Positions 26,813 to 36,335 of a stretch of DNA of 64,000 bases are shown piece after piece; the first letter of the stretch is position 1, and each line of letters opens with the position of its first letter. The notes beneath the pieces are model-generated. The model saw nothing but the letters and a program-made list of their open reading frames with translations, ran no database searches and was not told the DNA's origin. Source of the stretch: CAZSSM01 sp964609385 (GTDB lineage: Bacteria; Planctomycetota; Planctomycetia; Isosphaerales; Isosphaeraceae); the NCBI GenBank assembly GCA_964609385.1, contig CAZSSM010000020.1, positions 1-64,000 of the forward strand, read 5' to 3'. Position numbers and translations under genes: made by a program.

Positions 26813-27577
26813 TCACTCGTTCGCTTTGCGAGCGACGAAGAACGCGTATCCGTAGACCTCGGGGTATTCGCGACGCATCTTGATCTCGCGACGGGTGCCG
26901 TCGACGACCTCGAGCGCTTCGGGATCGCCGGCGTAGGCGGCCTCCAAGTCGGGCAACTTGGCCTCCAGCGGCCCGTAGTAGTCGTCCCACCACGATGAGT
27001 CGGGCAGATTGAATCGGTCGATCAACTCGTAGCCGGTCGCCCCGAAGAGCGTGGCGACACGATCGACGTAGGCCATGGCCGGGTACTCGTTTTGGAAAAA
27101 CGCGGCCACCGCGCGCGGAGGATCCTCCTGGAGCCAGACCAATTCGGTCGCCGCGAGATAACCGCCGGGTCGGAGCAGCGGTCGCCAGGCGCGGAGGGCC
27201 TCGGCGAACCCCATGATGTAGGCCGAACCCTCGGCCCAGATCAGGTCGAAGTTCGACTCCGCGAACGGCAATCGGGCCATGTCGGCCTGGACGATCGCGA
27301 TCTGCTCGGTCAGTCCGGCCCTCGCAGCGTCCTCGCGCAGTTGGTCGAGGTACTCCTCATAAAGATCGACCGCCGTGATCCGACCCGACGTCACCCTCGC
27401 CAAGGCGAGCGTCTGCATGCCGGGTCCGCAACCGACATCCAGGACCGCCGGCGCTTTGGGCAATCCGACGCACCAACCCAAGGCTCGCAGCGTGCACGCC
27501 TCCGAGCCCGGCCCCTGCCTGGGAAGTCCGCGCTGGACCTCGAAGAACACCTCGGTCAACCGCGCATCCGCGTCCAT
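26813..27577 (-). CDS. Class I SAM-dependent methyltransferase
   Basis: A 254-residue cytoplasmic methyltransferase. Motif I is VLDVGCGPGMQTLAL, followed by ITAVDLYEEYLDQL (acidic ribose-binding residue), QADMARLPFAESNFDLIWAEG (motifs II/III) and LLRPGGYLAATELVWL. It resembles the ubiquinone/small-molecule methyltransferase branch; substrate unknown. The ATG at 27577 has GGGAG at 7-nt spacing and is preferred to the GTG six bases upstream. It is transcribed divergently from the VOC gene. Confidence 0.88.
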   Translation of the reverse strand: MDADARLTEVFFEVQRGLPRQGPGSEACTLRALGWCVGLPKAPAVLDVGCGPGMQTLALARVTSGRITAVDLYEEYLDQLREDAARAGLTEQIAIVQADMARLPFAESNFDLIWAEGSAYIMGFAEALRAWRPLLRPGGYLAATELVWLQEDPPRAVAAFFQNEYPAMAYVDRVATLFGATGYELIDRFNLPDSSWWDDYYGPLEAKLPDLEAAYAGDPEALEVVDGTRREIKMRREYPEVYGYAFFVARKANE

Positions 27578-27839
27578 CGACACGCTCCCCTATCTCAATC
27601 AACCGTTCCGTTGACGGCAGCACGATCGGAGCATCTTCCTACCACCGTGATCCACGACGACCCGCGGTGGCAAGGTCGATCCCTCCAGGGACCGTTCTCG
27701 AGCAGATCGATCCAGATCCTGGCAATCCTTGACCGAACGACCCATGGTCATCGCGCTCGGGTTGACTCGGAAGACTGACTGGATGATCATCCCCGCTGTA
27801 GACACCCCTCGAACCCGTGGAAGTGGAAGGAGCCCGACG

Positions 27840-28277
27840 ATGCCCGCTGTCCCTGAAGAAATGCGGTCCACCGTCATCCCCTGCCTCCGGTATCGGGATG
27901 CCCCATCGGCGATGGATTGGCTCTGCAACACTTTTGGATTCGAGCGGCAGTTCGTCGTCCCAGGTGATGGCGGAACAATCGCCCATGCTCAGCTTCGCTA
28001 TGGGAACGGAATGATCATGCTCGGTTCCGTGGTCGATTCGGAATACGGGCGATCGATACGCCAACCCGACGAGGTCGGAGGGTTCGGAACTCAAAGCATC
28101 TACGTGGTCGTGTCGGATCCCGATGCGATCTATAATCAGGCTCGAGCAGCCGGCGCACCGATCGTGATCGAGATCAAGGACGAGGATTACGGTCGCCGCG
28201 GTTTCTCCTGTCGCGATCCCGAAGGTCACCTCTGGAACTTCGGCAGCTACGACCCCTGGAAGCCCCAAGATACCTGA
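27840..28277 (+). CDS. VOC-superfamily (glyoxalase/bleomycin-resistance fold) protein
   Basis: A 145-residue single-domain protein. The two beta-alpha-beta-beta-beta modules are visible: STVIPCLRYRDAPSAMDWLCNTFGFE with HAQLRYGNGMIMLGS, and IYVVVSDPDAIYNQARAAGA with YGRRGFSCRDPEGHLWNFGSY. The closing RDPEGHLWNFG is the family signature, containing a metal-binding Glu or His. It is closest in style to the YdfO/PhnB-like glyoxalase-like proteins; substrate unknown. The ATG has AAGGAG at 7-8 nt. The frame is open further upstream but without support. Confidence 0.87.
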   Translation: MPAVPEEMRSTVIPCLRYRDAPSAMDWLCNTFGFERQFVVPGDGGTIAHAQLRYGNGMIMLGSVVDSEYGRSIRQPDEVGGFGTQSIYVVVSDPDAIYNQARAAGAPIVIEIKDEDYGRRGFSCRDPEGHLWNFGSYDPWKPQDT

Positions 28278-28310
28278 GATCGCCCTTCGGATCGCGTGTA
28301 CGTCCCGAAC

Positions 28311-28342
28311 GGCGCGGGGACGATCGAACCTCCCCCCGCGCC
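28311..28342. terminator. Bidirectional hairpin between convergent genes
   Basis: GGCGCGGGG and CCCCGCGCC form a perfect 9-bp stem with a 14-nt loop in the gap between the VOC gene and the lipocalin-like gene, which end facing each other. No T-run is seen, so rho-independent action is uncertain. Confidence 0.45.
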
Positions 28343-28371
28343 CTCCTGTGGGATGATCGTGACCGATACGG

Positions 28372-28785
28372 TCATTTGATCCGCTTGAAGGTCTCCCGGA
28401 CCTGGTTCCCGAGCGAGGTCTTCCCGGACTGGACGAACTGGTCGCGACCGCCCTGGAAGTCGATCGTGAACGTCTCGACCGATCCGACCAACCGCACGAA
28501 CGTGCAGAAATTGTAGGTTTCTTTATAGGTTTTGCCGTCGAACGTGTAGGTTCCGCCGCCGATGATCGTCGGTCGGCCGGCCGGTTCATCGGTGACGATC
28601 CAGACGAAGTGGGTCGCGTTGAAGATCTTGATCTGCTTGCCAGCGGTCGGCAGGTCGGTTCGTTCCCAAGTGCCCACCAGTTGGTTGGCCGAGTCAGTGC
28701 CGGGCAACTGGGCCACCGCGAGGGTCGGGACGGCGAGGAGCAATCCAAGGGTCAGGATCGGAATCAGCACGTGCTTGGAATTCAT
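28372..28785 (-). CDS. Small secreted lipocalin-like protein
   Basis: A 137-residue protein with a signal peptide (LIPILTLGLLLAVPTLAVAQ) and a compact beta domain: LVGTWERTD, FNATHFVWIVTDE, GGGTYTFDGKTYKETYNF and ETFTIDFQGGRDQFVQSG. The LVGTW start, the GGTY strand and the C-terminal ETFKRIK are typical of DUF4488-like and lipocalin-like secreted domains. No ligand can be assigned. Confidence 0.7.
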   Translation of the reverse strand: MNSKHVLIPILTLGLLLAVPTLAVAQLPGTDSANQLVGTWERTDLPTAGKQIKIFNATHFVWIVTDEPAGRPTIIGGGTYTFDGKTYKETYNFCTFVRLVGSVETFTIDFQGGRDQFVQSGKTSLGNQVRETFKRIK

Positions 28786-28876
28786 GGTTAATTTAATCCA
28801 CCAATGCGAATCGCGGGGTCAAGGCCCGGCAACGCGCCGGGCGGAGAGGTGTTGTCTCGATCGTCGGGCCGGTCGG

Positions 28877-29905
28877 TCATTCCTCGCGGGGCGGGACCGA
28901 CTCGAGGAACTCACCGATGAACGCGAAGCCGTTGAAGTCCTGACAGGTCGGACCCACGAGCGCTTCGGGGACCGTCTGGGGCAGGCCGGGGATCGTGTGG
29001 CCGCCGCCGATGACCTTGACCAACGTGACGCTGCCCTGCTCCGGTCGGCCGACCCACTTGTGGACCTCCGCGCGACAGCCGTCGTCCTTGGTGTCCGGCA
29101 GCGGCGTGATCTCGGGCTCGGGGACGAGCCCTTGCATCACGGCCAGGTCGCGCGCCAATTCTTCGGTCGGCAGCATGTCGTACTTCTTGTCCTCGGGCCG
29201 CCGGATCCGCAGGAAGCTGCCGAAGCCCCCGTCGTAGCCGATCAAGGGATCCTTGGTCCCGTTCATGATCAGGACGTGGGTCGGCTTGTCGAGTCGGTAG
29301 TCATCGCGGAGCAGCGCTGGCAGGCTGGCGATGGCGACGACCCCGCTATGGATCTTGTCGTTGAGTTCGGAGAGCAGTTGGAGGGTCATCATCCCGCCTC
29401 GCGAGACGCCCGAGACGGTCACGCGACGCGGATCACCGCCCTCCTCGATGGCCAGGTCGATCAGGGCTGAGACGAAAGCGACGTCGTCGATCGTCGGGTC
29501 GCGTGGGCCCGGCTTGCGGTGCGGGATGTCGGCGACGTTCCAGGCCCGATCGATCGCCTCGGGCGCGATCGAGATCCAAGGGGGTCCGCTTCTCGACGGC
29601 GCGAGGTTCGCCCGACCGCCACCGCCGTGCAGGTAGATCAGGATCGGCAACCGCCCTGGGTCGTCCGCAGCGGCCCGCTTGGGAACGTGGATCAGATACT
29701 CCCGCTCGCGGCCGGCGACGGTCATCGCCCGACGTTCGACCCCGTTGGCCCGTCGAGACAGGACGCGCGGCTCGTCAACGGTCTTGGATGCGTCCTCGGC
29801 CTGGGGTCCCCGCGACGCGGCCAGCATCAAAAGCAAGACCGCCGACCCGACACAACCCATCGCGGAGACCCGCAAGCCGACTCGGATCCAACCAAATCCA
29901 CCCAT
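28877..29905 (-). CDS. Secreted alpha/beta-hydrolase (PHB-depolymerase/feruloyl-esterase-like)
   Basis: A 342-residue exported serine hydrolase. The oxyanion segment is LIYLHGGGGRANLAP, and the nucleophile elbow is VSGVSRGGMM (GxSxG). The acidic residue is likely in LIMNGTKDPLIGY and the histidine in IGGGHTIPG. This order and the GGxxxW-like spacing match the LpqC/poly(3-hydroxybutyrate) depolymerase-like esterases. A hydrophobic N-terminus (VGSAVLLLMLAASRGPQA) marks a signal peptide. The start is the ATG at 29905 with GAGGAG 7 nt upstream. Confidence 0.85.
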   Translation of the reverse strand: MGGFGWIRVGLRVSAMGCVGSAVLLLMLAASRGPQAEDASKTVDEPRVLSRRANGVERRAMTVAGREREYLIHVPKRAAADDPGRLPILIYLHGGGGRANLAPSRSGPPWISIAPEAIDRAWNVADIPHRKPGPRDPTIDDVAFVSALIDLAIEEGGDPRRVTVSGVSRGGMMTLQLLSELNDKIHSGVVAIASLPALLRDDYRLDKPTHVLIMNGTKDPLIGYDGGFGSFLRIRRPEDKKYDMLPTEELARDLAVMQGLVPEPEITPLPDTKDDGCRAEVHKWVGRPEQGSVTLVKVIGGGHTIPGLPQTVPEALVGPTCQDFNGFAFIGEFLESVPPREE

Positions 29906-30248
29906 CAATCACTCCTCAAAGAATGCTGCGCAATGGACACTCCCCGGAATCGAGGGCCGGGCGATCCGATCAGTTTGACGTGAGCGGCAACGGTCGCCCC
30001 CAACGTTCCGAGATCCGGGGCATCGCGTGAAGTATGTGTTGTCCGAAGAACATCGGCCCCTCCGAAGTACTCCGAAACACCCCCCTTTCGTTTCAGCCTC
30101 TCTGGATCGCCGGGCTGTCACGAGCGGTCTGGCCAACGACAAGTCCGAAAGGGTGCCCCCGGTTGCGGGATCGATCGAGTGGTGCCATGATGGCTGAGGT
30201 GTCGATGGCCTGGCGCCGATCCTTCGAAGTGCTTGAGGGAGAGAACTC
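29906..30248. other. Divergent spacer with no gene seen
   Basis: About 340 bp between the esterase and the aldo/keto reductase, expected to contain both promoters. No motif stands out. Confidence 0.5.
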
Positions 30249-31412
30249 ATGAGCGGTTCATCCGACCCGATCGATCGTCGCCGGTTCGTCGCGGCGGGCC
30301 TGGCCAGCGGCGCGGCCTTGGGAGCTGTCACCGGCCGCGCGGGGGAGGCCTCCCCATCATCTTCGCCCGCATCGACCGACGAGTCGACGACCGCGTCCGG
30401 TCCGGCGACGGTGAACCTGCCGCGTTCGGGGTTCACGACGCCGATCATCGGTCTGGGCTGCCCCTACCTGGCACGATGGACGGCGCAGGGCAAGCCCGAG
30501 GTGGCCCGTCGGGTCCTCCGCTACGCCTTCGAGCGGGGGATCCGGTTCTTCGACTCCGGCCAGCTCTATGAGATCGATCCGGTCGCCGGCGAGGCGATCT
30601 CCGAGTTCCGCGAGCACGTCTACATCTCCAACAAGACGCACGCTGCCGGTCCCGATGCGCCCGCCCTGACGCGTTCGCACGTCGAGACGGCCCTGCGGAA
30701 CTATCGGACCGATATGATCGACTGCATCAAGGTCCACAACGCCTTCGACTACGACACGACCATGCGGGTGCTCGACACGCTCGACACCCTGCGCATGGAG
30801 GGAAAGCTCCGACAGGTCGGCCTCTCCACCCACGTTTACTTCGAGGTCGCCTACCGCGTCATCGACACCGGTCGGCTCGACGAGGTCATGCTCGCCAAGG
30901 GATATTTCCCCAAGGGCTACTATCAGATGCTCTCGGAGCGGAACGTCGAGTTCCGCGAATTGGCGATCGCGCGGGCCCACGAACTGGGCATGAATGTTAT
31001 CGGCATGAAATGTCTGGGCGGAATCCTGTTCAATGAGGATGGACGCCGGTTCGTCCCCGATTTCGACGAATCGAAGCGCGCTCAGTTGCCCGCCGCCGCG
31101 CTCCGATGGGCCTTCGACGACCCCAGGTTGACCATGATCGCCGTCGGCATGGATCGCGAGGCCGACGTCGACGCCAGCCTCGAATTGATCTCCGGCGACC
31201 GATCGTTGACGACCGCCGATCGTCTGCTGCTGGCCGACTACTCGGCCAAGCTCTGGAGTTCCCAGTTCGTCCGTGGGATGGAGCGCCCGTTCGCCGAGCC
31301 CGGCTCGGCCTACCTCGAGCCGTACGTCGTCGGGCTCCTGGAGCGCCAAGGGGTCGACCCCGAGCCGTATCGGGCCAAGATGTCCGGTAAGGCTGAAGAC
31401 ACCGGCGCGTGA
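30249..31412 (+). CDS. Tat-exported aldo/keto reductase
   Basis: A 387-residue oxidoreductase with a twin-arginine leader (DRRRFVAAGLASGAALGAV). The TIM-barrel AKR catalytic tetrad can be placed: Asp and Tyr in RFFDSGQLYE, Lys in VYISNKTHA and His in CIKVHNA. Further conserved pieces are GLGCPYLARW and MNVIGMKCLGG, and the C-terminal NADP-binding portion IAVGMDREADVD. A Tat signal on an NAD(P)-dependent enzyme is unusual but common for planctomycete AKRs, where the cofactor is loaded before export. It precedes the PSD1-DUF1501 pair on the same strand by 153 bp and may share its transcript. Confidence 0.88.
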   Translation: MSGSSDPIDRRRFVAAGLASGAALGAVTGRAGEASPSSSPASTDESTTASGPATVNLPRSGFTTPIIGLGCPYLARWTAQGKPEVARRVLRYAFERGIRFFDSGQLYEIDPVAGEAISEFREHVYISNKTHAAGPDAPALTRSHVETALRNYRTDMIDCIKVHNAFDYDTTMRVLDTLDTLRMEGKLRQVGLSTHVYFEVAYRVIDTGRLDEVMLAKGYFPKGYYQMLSERNVEFRELAIARAHELGMNVIGMKCLGGILFNEDGRRFVPDFDESKRAQLPAAALRWAFDDPRLTMIAVGMDREADVDASLELISGDRSLTTADRLLLADYSAKLWSSQFVRGMERPFAEPGSAYLEPYVVGLLERQGVDPEPYRAKMSGKAEDTGA

Positions 31413-31565
31413 ATATCGCCCCGATTCCATCAATCTCGAAATGTCTTCGAATCCATCGTTTCCGGGGAGTCTGCTGACCCAGTCCTCGGCGACCCAATCT
31501 GTCAATACTGATATCGAACTGACCGGACACCGGTTCCGTCCCAAATAGCCTCGGAGGATCGGTCC

Positions 31566-34500
31566 ATGCCCTTGATCCCCGCATCGATCGTCGTTTTGTT
31601 GGCCACCGCATGGACGTCGACGTTCTCGTGGCCGTCGACGCCTTCAACGTTGCTGCCGGAGGCCGATGAGGCGTTCTTCCGCGACCGGATCGCGACGATC
31701 TTGGAGTTACGTTGCCTCCACTGCCACGGCGGTGATCGGCCCAAGGGCGACCTCTCGTTGGAGACCCGCGACACCGCGATGGTCGGGGGCCTGGGTGGAC
31801 CGGCTATCGAGGTTGACGACCCCGAGGCCAGCCTGTTGCTGGACGTCATCCGCGGCGACGACCCCTTGATGCCACCCGAGGGCGATCCGCTCACCGAAGA
31901 CCAGACCTCGGCGATCCGCCGTTGGATCATCTCAGGGGCCCCCTGGCCCGCCGAGATCCGGCTCCGCGACCGTCGCTTCGAGAACGATTGGTGGTCGCTC
32001 CAACCGATCACGAGCCCCGAGGTGCCCGTGGTCGAGGACCACGAACGGCCCCGCGACCCGATCGACACCTTCGTCCAAGCGCGGCTGGAGGTCGAGGGTT
32101 TGACGCCCGCCGCCGAGGCCGACAAGCGGACCTTCATCCGACGCGTCACCTATGACCTGACCGGCCTGCCGCCCACACCATTGGAGATCGACGCGTTCCT
32201 CGATGACGACGCGCCCGACGCCCACGAGCGCCTGGTCGATCGCCTGCTCAACGCGCCGCGCTACGGTGAACGGATGGCCCGTCGATGGCTCGACCTGGCC
32301 CACTACGCCGACACCCACGGCTACGACAAGGATAAGGTCCGCCCCAACGCCTGGCCCTATCGCGATTATGTGATCCGCTCATTCAATCGTGACGCTTCTT
32401 ACGAGCAGTTCATCCGCGAGCAAATCGCCGGCGACGTCCTCGAGCCCGGCGACCCCGAAGGCATCGCGGCCACCGGCTTCCTCACCGCCGGCCCCTGGGA
32501 CTTCGTCGGCCACGTCGAGCTTCGCGAGGGGACCGTCGATAAGAAGAAGACCCGACTGATCGACCGCGACGACATGCTGGCCACCACCATGTCGACGTTC
32601 GTCAGCACGACCGTCCACTGCGCCCGCTGCCACGACCACAAGTTCGACCCGATCCCGCAGCACGATTACTATCGGCTCCAAGCCGTCTTCGCCGGTATCG
32701 AGCGCGGCGACCGCATCGTTGAGGATCCCGAGATCGTCGACCAACGTGCCGAGCTGACCCGTCGACGCATTGAAGTCCAGGCGCGCCGGGCCAAACTGCA
32801 ACAGCGGGCCGACGCGCTCGCCGGACCGGCTCTGGTACCACTGGACATTCACCTGAACGACCTCCGCACTCAGCTCGATGGCGTGCCCATACCGACGGTC
32901 GACCGGCCCAGCGCGACCAACGGCTACCACTCGGCGATCGCCCAAGAACCGGGGGGAATCAAGTGGGTTCAGATCGATCTTGGTCAGCCGTTGCCGATCG
33001 ACCACGTCGTTCTCGTCCCCGCACGCCCCGTCGACTTCCCCGACACGCCCGGATTCGGGTTCCCGATCCGGTTCCACGTCGACGTTTCTAATGATGAAAA
33101 CTTCTCCACATTTGAAACGCTTACGGATCAGACCGAAGACGACGTGGCGAATCCGGGCGTCGCGGCGGTCCGGGTCACCGGATCAGGCCTTGAAGGGCGA
33201 TTCGTCCGGGTCACCGCAACCCGGCTCTGGGAGCGGACATCGGATTACGTGTTCGCGCTCGGCGAGTTGGCGGTCCTCTCCCAGGGTCGCAACGTCGCCC
33301 GGGGCGCTTCGGTCTCGGCTCGCGACTCGATCGAGGCTGGCCGCTGGAGTCGCAAGCACCTCGTCGATGGCGCGGACAGCCGACAGCACCTGGTCGACCT
33401 CGGCGACCCGGAGGTCCAGGCGGTGATCGATCGGCAAGCCGATCTGCTCGTCGAGATCCAGGCGGTCCATCGGCAACGATCGCGGACGTACCGCCGGATC
33501 GTCTCCGAGTCGTTCGGCGAAATGTTGGCGTCGGTCGATGCCGAGCTGGCCGCGATCGCCGAGTTGCTGAATGCGCTGCCGGAGCCGTCGAAGGTTTATG
33601 CCGCGTTGCCCCGCGAACCGCGACCGATCCACCTGCTCGCGCGGGGTGATGTCAACCAGCCCGGTTCGCTCGTCGAGCCCGGCGCGCTACGTTGCGTCTC
33701 GGCGCTGGAGCCGGTCTTCGACGACGGACCGGACGAGGGCGTCCGTCGCGCCGCGTTGGCCGAGTGGATCGCCGATCCAGCCAACCCGCTGACCTGGCGT
33801 TCGATCGCCAACCGCCTCTGGCTCCACCACTTCGGGCGGGGGCTAGTCGCGACGCCGAGCGACTTCGGCCGCAACGGCGCGTCGCCGACGCACCCCGAAC
33901 TGCTCGACAATCTAGCCCTGGAAGTCCGTGACGTCGGCTCGTTGAAGCGGCTCCAACGACGGATCGTGCTCAGCGCCACGTATCGCCAGTGTTCCGACCA
34001 CGACGCCCGAAACGCACAGCGAGACGCCGGCAACCGTTGGATCTGGAGGCAGAACCGCCGACGCTTGGAGGCCGAGGAGGTCCGCGACGCCGCCCTGTTC
34101 GTCGCCGGAACACTCGAATCGACGATGGGCGGCCCCGGATTCCGTCTGTTTCGCTTCCAGGACGATCACTCACCGATCTATGATCACGACGATCCGGCCT
34201 GGATCGATCCGCCTTCAGGCCGTCGACGGACGATCTACCGGTTCGTTGTCCGGAGCGTGCGGCACCCCTTCCTCGAGTGCCTCGACGGCGCCGACCCGAA
34301 CGCGAACGTTGCGGTCCGCAACGAGACGATCACGGCGCTCCAGGCGTTGGCGATGCTCAACGGCTCCTTTATGCTCGCCCGCGCCGAGGACCTGGCGCGT
34401 CGGGTCGCGGCCCACGACGGACGGCCCGATCCAGGGACCGGTCCCATCGAGGCGGCCTACCGGCTCGCGCTGGGCCGATCGCCCACGGCCGACGAACGGG

Positions 34501-34589
34501 ATGCGCTGACCGCCTACGCCAAGACCCACGGCCTGACATTGGCATGTCGGTTGATCCTCAACCTCAACGAATTTCTGTTCCTCGATTGA
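31566..34589 (+). CDS. PSCyt1/PSD1 cytochrome-domain protein with F5/8 type C-like insert
   Basis: A 1007-residue exported protein of planctomycete DUF1549/DUF1553 type. The N-terminus is a signal peptide, then PSCyt1 with a heme motif C50-L-H-C53-H54. The DUF1549 (PSCyt2) region carries FIRRVTYDLTGLPPTP, the signature AHYADTHGYDKDK, and a second CxxCH at C352-A-R-C355-H356 (CHDHKFDPIPQ). Between it and the C-terminal part is a discoidin-like domain of about 440-590 (WVQIDLGQPLPIDHVVLVP and RWSRKHLVDGADS). The C-terminal DUF1553 has NRLWLHHFGRGLV and TPSDFGRNGASPTHPELLD. Such proteins are always paired with DUF1501, as here, 11 bp downstream. They are thought to act in extracellular redox or polysaccharide breakdown; the actual reaction is not established. 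Confidence 0.95.
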   Translation: MPLIPASIVVLLATAWTSTFSWPSTPSTLLPEADEAFFRDRIATILELRCLHCHGGDRPKGDLSLETRDTAMVGGLGGPAIEVDDPEASLLLDVIRGDDPLMPPEGDPLTEDQTSAIRRWIISGAPWPAEIRLRDRRFENDWWSLQPITSPEVPVVEDHERPRDPIDTFVQARLEVEGLTPAAEADKRTFIRRVTYDLTGLPPTPLEIDAFLDDDAPDAHERLVDRLLNAPRYGERMARRWLDLAHYADTHGYDKDKVRPNAWPYRDYVIRSFNRDASYEQFIREQIAGDVLEPGDPEGIAATGFLTAGPWDFVGHVELREGTVDKKKTRLIDRDDMLATTMSTFVSTTVHCARCHDHKFDPIPQHDYYRLQAVFAGIERGDRIVEDPEIVDQRAELTRRRIEVQARRAKLQQRADALAGPALVPLDIHLNDLRTQLDGVPIPTVDRPSATNGYHSAIAQEPGGIKWVQIDLGQPLPIDHVVLVPARPVDFPDTPGFGFPIRFHVDVSNDENFSTFETLTDQTEDDVANPGVAAVRVTGSGLEGRFVRVTATRLWERTSDYVFALGELAVLSQGRNVARGASVSARDSIEAGRWSRKHLVDGADSRQHLVDLGDPEVQAVIDRQADLLVEIQAVHRQRSRTYRRIVSESFGEMLASVDAELAAIAELLNALPEPSKVYAALPREPRPIHLLARGDVNQPGSLVEPGALRCVSALEPVFDDGPDEGVRRAALAEWIADPANPLTWRSIANRLWLHHFGRGLVATPSDFGRNGASPTHPELLDNLALEVRDVGSLKRLQRRIVLSATYRQCSDHDARNAQRDAGNRWIWRQNRRRLEAEEVRDAALFVAGTLESTMGGPGFRLFRFQDDHSPIYDHDDPAWIDPPSGRRRTIYRFVVRSVRHPFLECLDGADPNANVAVRNETITALQALAMLNGSFMLARAEDLARRVAAHDGRPDPGTGPIEAAYRLALGRSPTADERDALTAYAKTHGLTLACRLILNLNEFLFLD

Positions 34590-34600
34590 TTGGATAAGAC

Positions 34601-36058
34601 GTGTTGATAATGGATGACCGAACGGGGAATCCGAACCGTCGCGATTTCCTCTGGCGATCCGGGGGCGGCCTGGGCGGGATCGCGCTGGCCCGCCTGCTGG
34701 GGGCTGAGGGTCTGCTGGCCGCCGAGTCGGGGGCGATGCGACCACAAGCCGATCTCAACGGTGGCCTGCACCACCATGCGAAAGCGACGCGTGTCGTGCA
34801 GTTATTCATGTCGGGTGCAGCGAGTCAGTGTGACACGTTTGATTATAAACCATTGTTAATCAAACGGAGCGGTCAGCCGTTCGATCCCGGCGGCCCGGTC
34901 GAGTTGTTCCAGAGCAACCCGGGCGCGGTGATGGCCAGCCCTTGGGCCTGGCGACAGCACGGCCAGTCGGGCGCATGGGTCAGCGACCTGCTCCCGCACC
35001 TGGCCGGGGCCGTGGACGAGATCGCGTTCCTGCCGGCAATGACCTCCACGTCGAACGTGCACGGCCCGGCCACGTTCCTGCAGGCCACCGGATTCGTCCG
35101 GCCGGGCTTCCCGAGCGCGGGGGCTTGGGTCTCCTACGGCCTGGGCACGTTGAACGTGGACCTGCCGACGTTCGTCGTGCTTCCTGATGCGCGGGGGTTC
35201 GCCCCGAACGGCCCAGCCAACTGGGGCGCGGGGTTCCTACCCGCCGAGCATCAAGGGACGATGATCCGACCGTCGAGCCGTCGGCCGATCCGCGATCTCA
35301 ACCCGCCGCCCGATGCGGCGATCTCCGACGCCGCCGAGTCTGACGGTCGCGCGCTGTTAGCACGACTCAACCGCGACCACGCCGAGGCACGGCTAGGCGA
35401 CAGCCGACTGGAGGCGCGGATCGCCTCCTACGAGTTGGCGGCGCGTTTGCAGCTCAGCGCGCCCGAGGCGTTGGACCTCTCCGGCGAGTCCTCGGCGACG
35501 CGTCGGCTCTATGGGCTCGATGATCCGTCGACGGCCGATTTCGGTCGCAACTGCCTGATCGCGCGTCGGCTCCTGGAGCGCGGGGTCCGTTTCGTCCAGA
35601 TCTGGAGCGGGGCCGACAACGGCTTCCCACGACGGAATTGGGACTCGCACGAGGACCTGGCGCGCGACCACGGCCAGATGGGGCGCAGCATGGACCGGCC
35701 CGCCGCAGCGCTGATCCGAGATCTCCGCCAGCGCGGGTTGCTCGACGAGACGATCGTTCACTGGACCACCGAGTTCGGCCGGATGCCCTGTAGTCAGGGG
35801 AGCCGGGGCCGGGACCATAACCCGTTCACCTTCACCAACTGGCTGGCCGGCGGCGGGATCCGGGGTGGCGTCACGCACGGCCGGAGCGACGCGTGGTCCT
35901 TTCGCGCCATGGAAGGCGTGACCACGGGCTACGACGTCCACGCGACCATCCTGCACCTGCTCGGGATCGACCACACGCGGTTGAGCGTCCGGCACGACGG
36001 GATCGACCGCCGCCTCACCGACGTTCATGGCCGGGTCATCGAACCGATCTTGGCCTAA
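34601..36058 (+). CDS. DUF1501 protein
   Basis: A 485-residue Tat-exported member of DUF1501, an alkaline-phosphatase/sulfatase-fold family. Signal: RRDFLWRSGGGLGGIALARLLG. The typical segments are MSGAASQCDTFDYKP (PTQxDxFDYKP in relatives), FLPAMTSTSNVHGPATFLQATG, GAWVSYGLG, GVRFVQIWSG, WDSHEDL, TTEFGRMP, GRDHNPFTFTNWLAGGGIRGG and a closing DVHATILHLLGIDH. The first start is GTG at 34601; an ATG at 34610 is equally likely. It follows the PSD1 gene by 11 bp, the usual linkage across planctomycetes. Confidence 0.94.
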   Translation: MLIMDDRTGNPNRRDFLWRSGGGLGGIALARLLGAEGLLAAESGAMRPQADLNGGLHHHAKATRVVQLFMSGAASQCDTFDYKPLLIKRSGQPFDPGGPVELFQSNPGAVMASPWAWRQHGQSGAWVSDLLPHLAGAVDEIAFLPAMTSTSNVHGPATFLQATGFVRPGFPSAGAWVSYGLGTLNVDLPTFVVLPDARGFAPNGPANWGAGFLPAEHQGTMIRPSSRRPIRDLNPPPDAAISDAAESDGRALLARLNRDHAEARLGDSRLEARIASYELAARLQLSAPEALDLSGESSATRRLYGLDDPSTADFGRNCLIARRLLERGVRFVQIWSGADNGFPRRNWDSHEDLARDHGQMGRSMDRPAAALIRDLRQRGLLDETIVHWTTEFGRMPCSQGSRGRDHNPFTFTNWLAGGGIRGGVTHGRSDAWSFRAMEGVTTGYDVHATILHLLGIDHTRLSVRHDGIDRRLTDVHGRVIEPILA

Positions 36059-36085
36059 GACCCCATTGGATCCGGGTTCGAGCGT

Positions 36086-36158
36086 GGGGATGGGAGGGAG
36101 GAGTTGCTCGGGCGGCTTTGGGTAGGTCGTCGTGGGGAGGGAGGAAGATGAGGGAGGG
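36086..36158 (+). other. Polypurine G-rich tract
   Basis: G-runs (GGGGATGGGAGGGAGG, then GGGGAGGG and AGGGAGGG) follow the DUF1501 gene. Four runs of three or more G at 36134-36158, with one 10-nt loop, could form a G-quadruplex on the plus strand. Confidence 0.35.
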
Positions 36159-36335
36159 AAGGTGGTTGTTGGTTCGTGGATCGTCGACCGCGAGCTCAAG
36201 TACTACAGTGGCGCTTTTGACGTCATCGGTGTCTGACGCTTGCGGTAGAACAGAAAACTCCTTGAGACCCTCGACTCTTTGACAACCGTCAGAAGCGTTC
36301 CCACATCTGGAGTTGCCGGAACGGCTACTGTCGTA

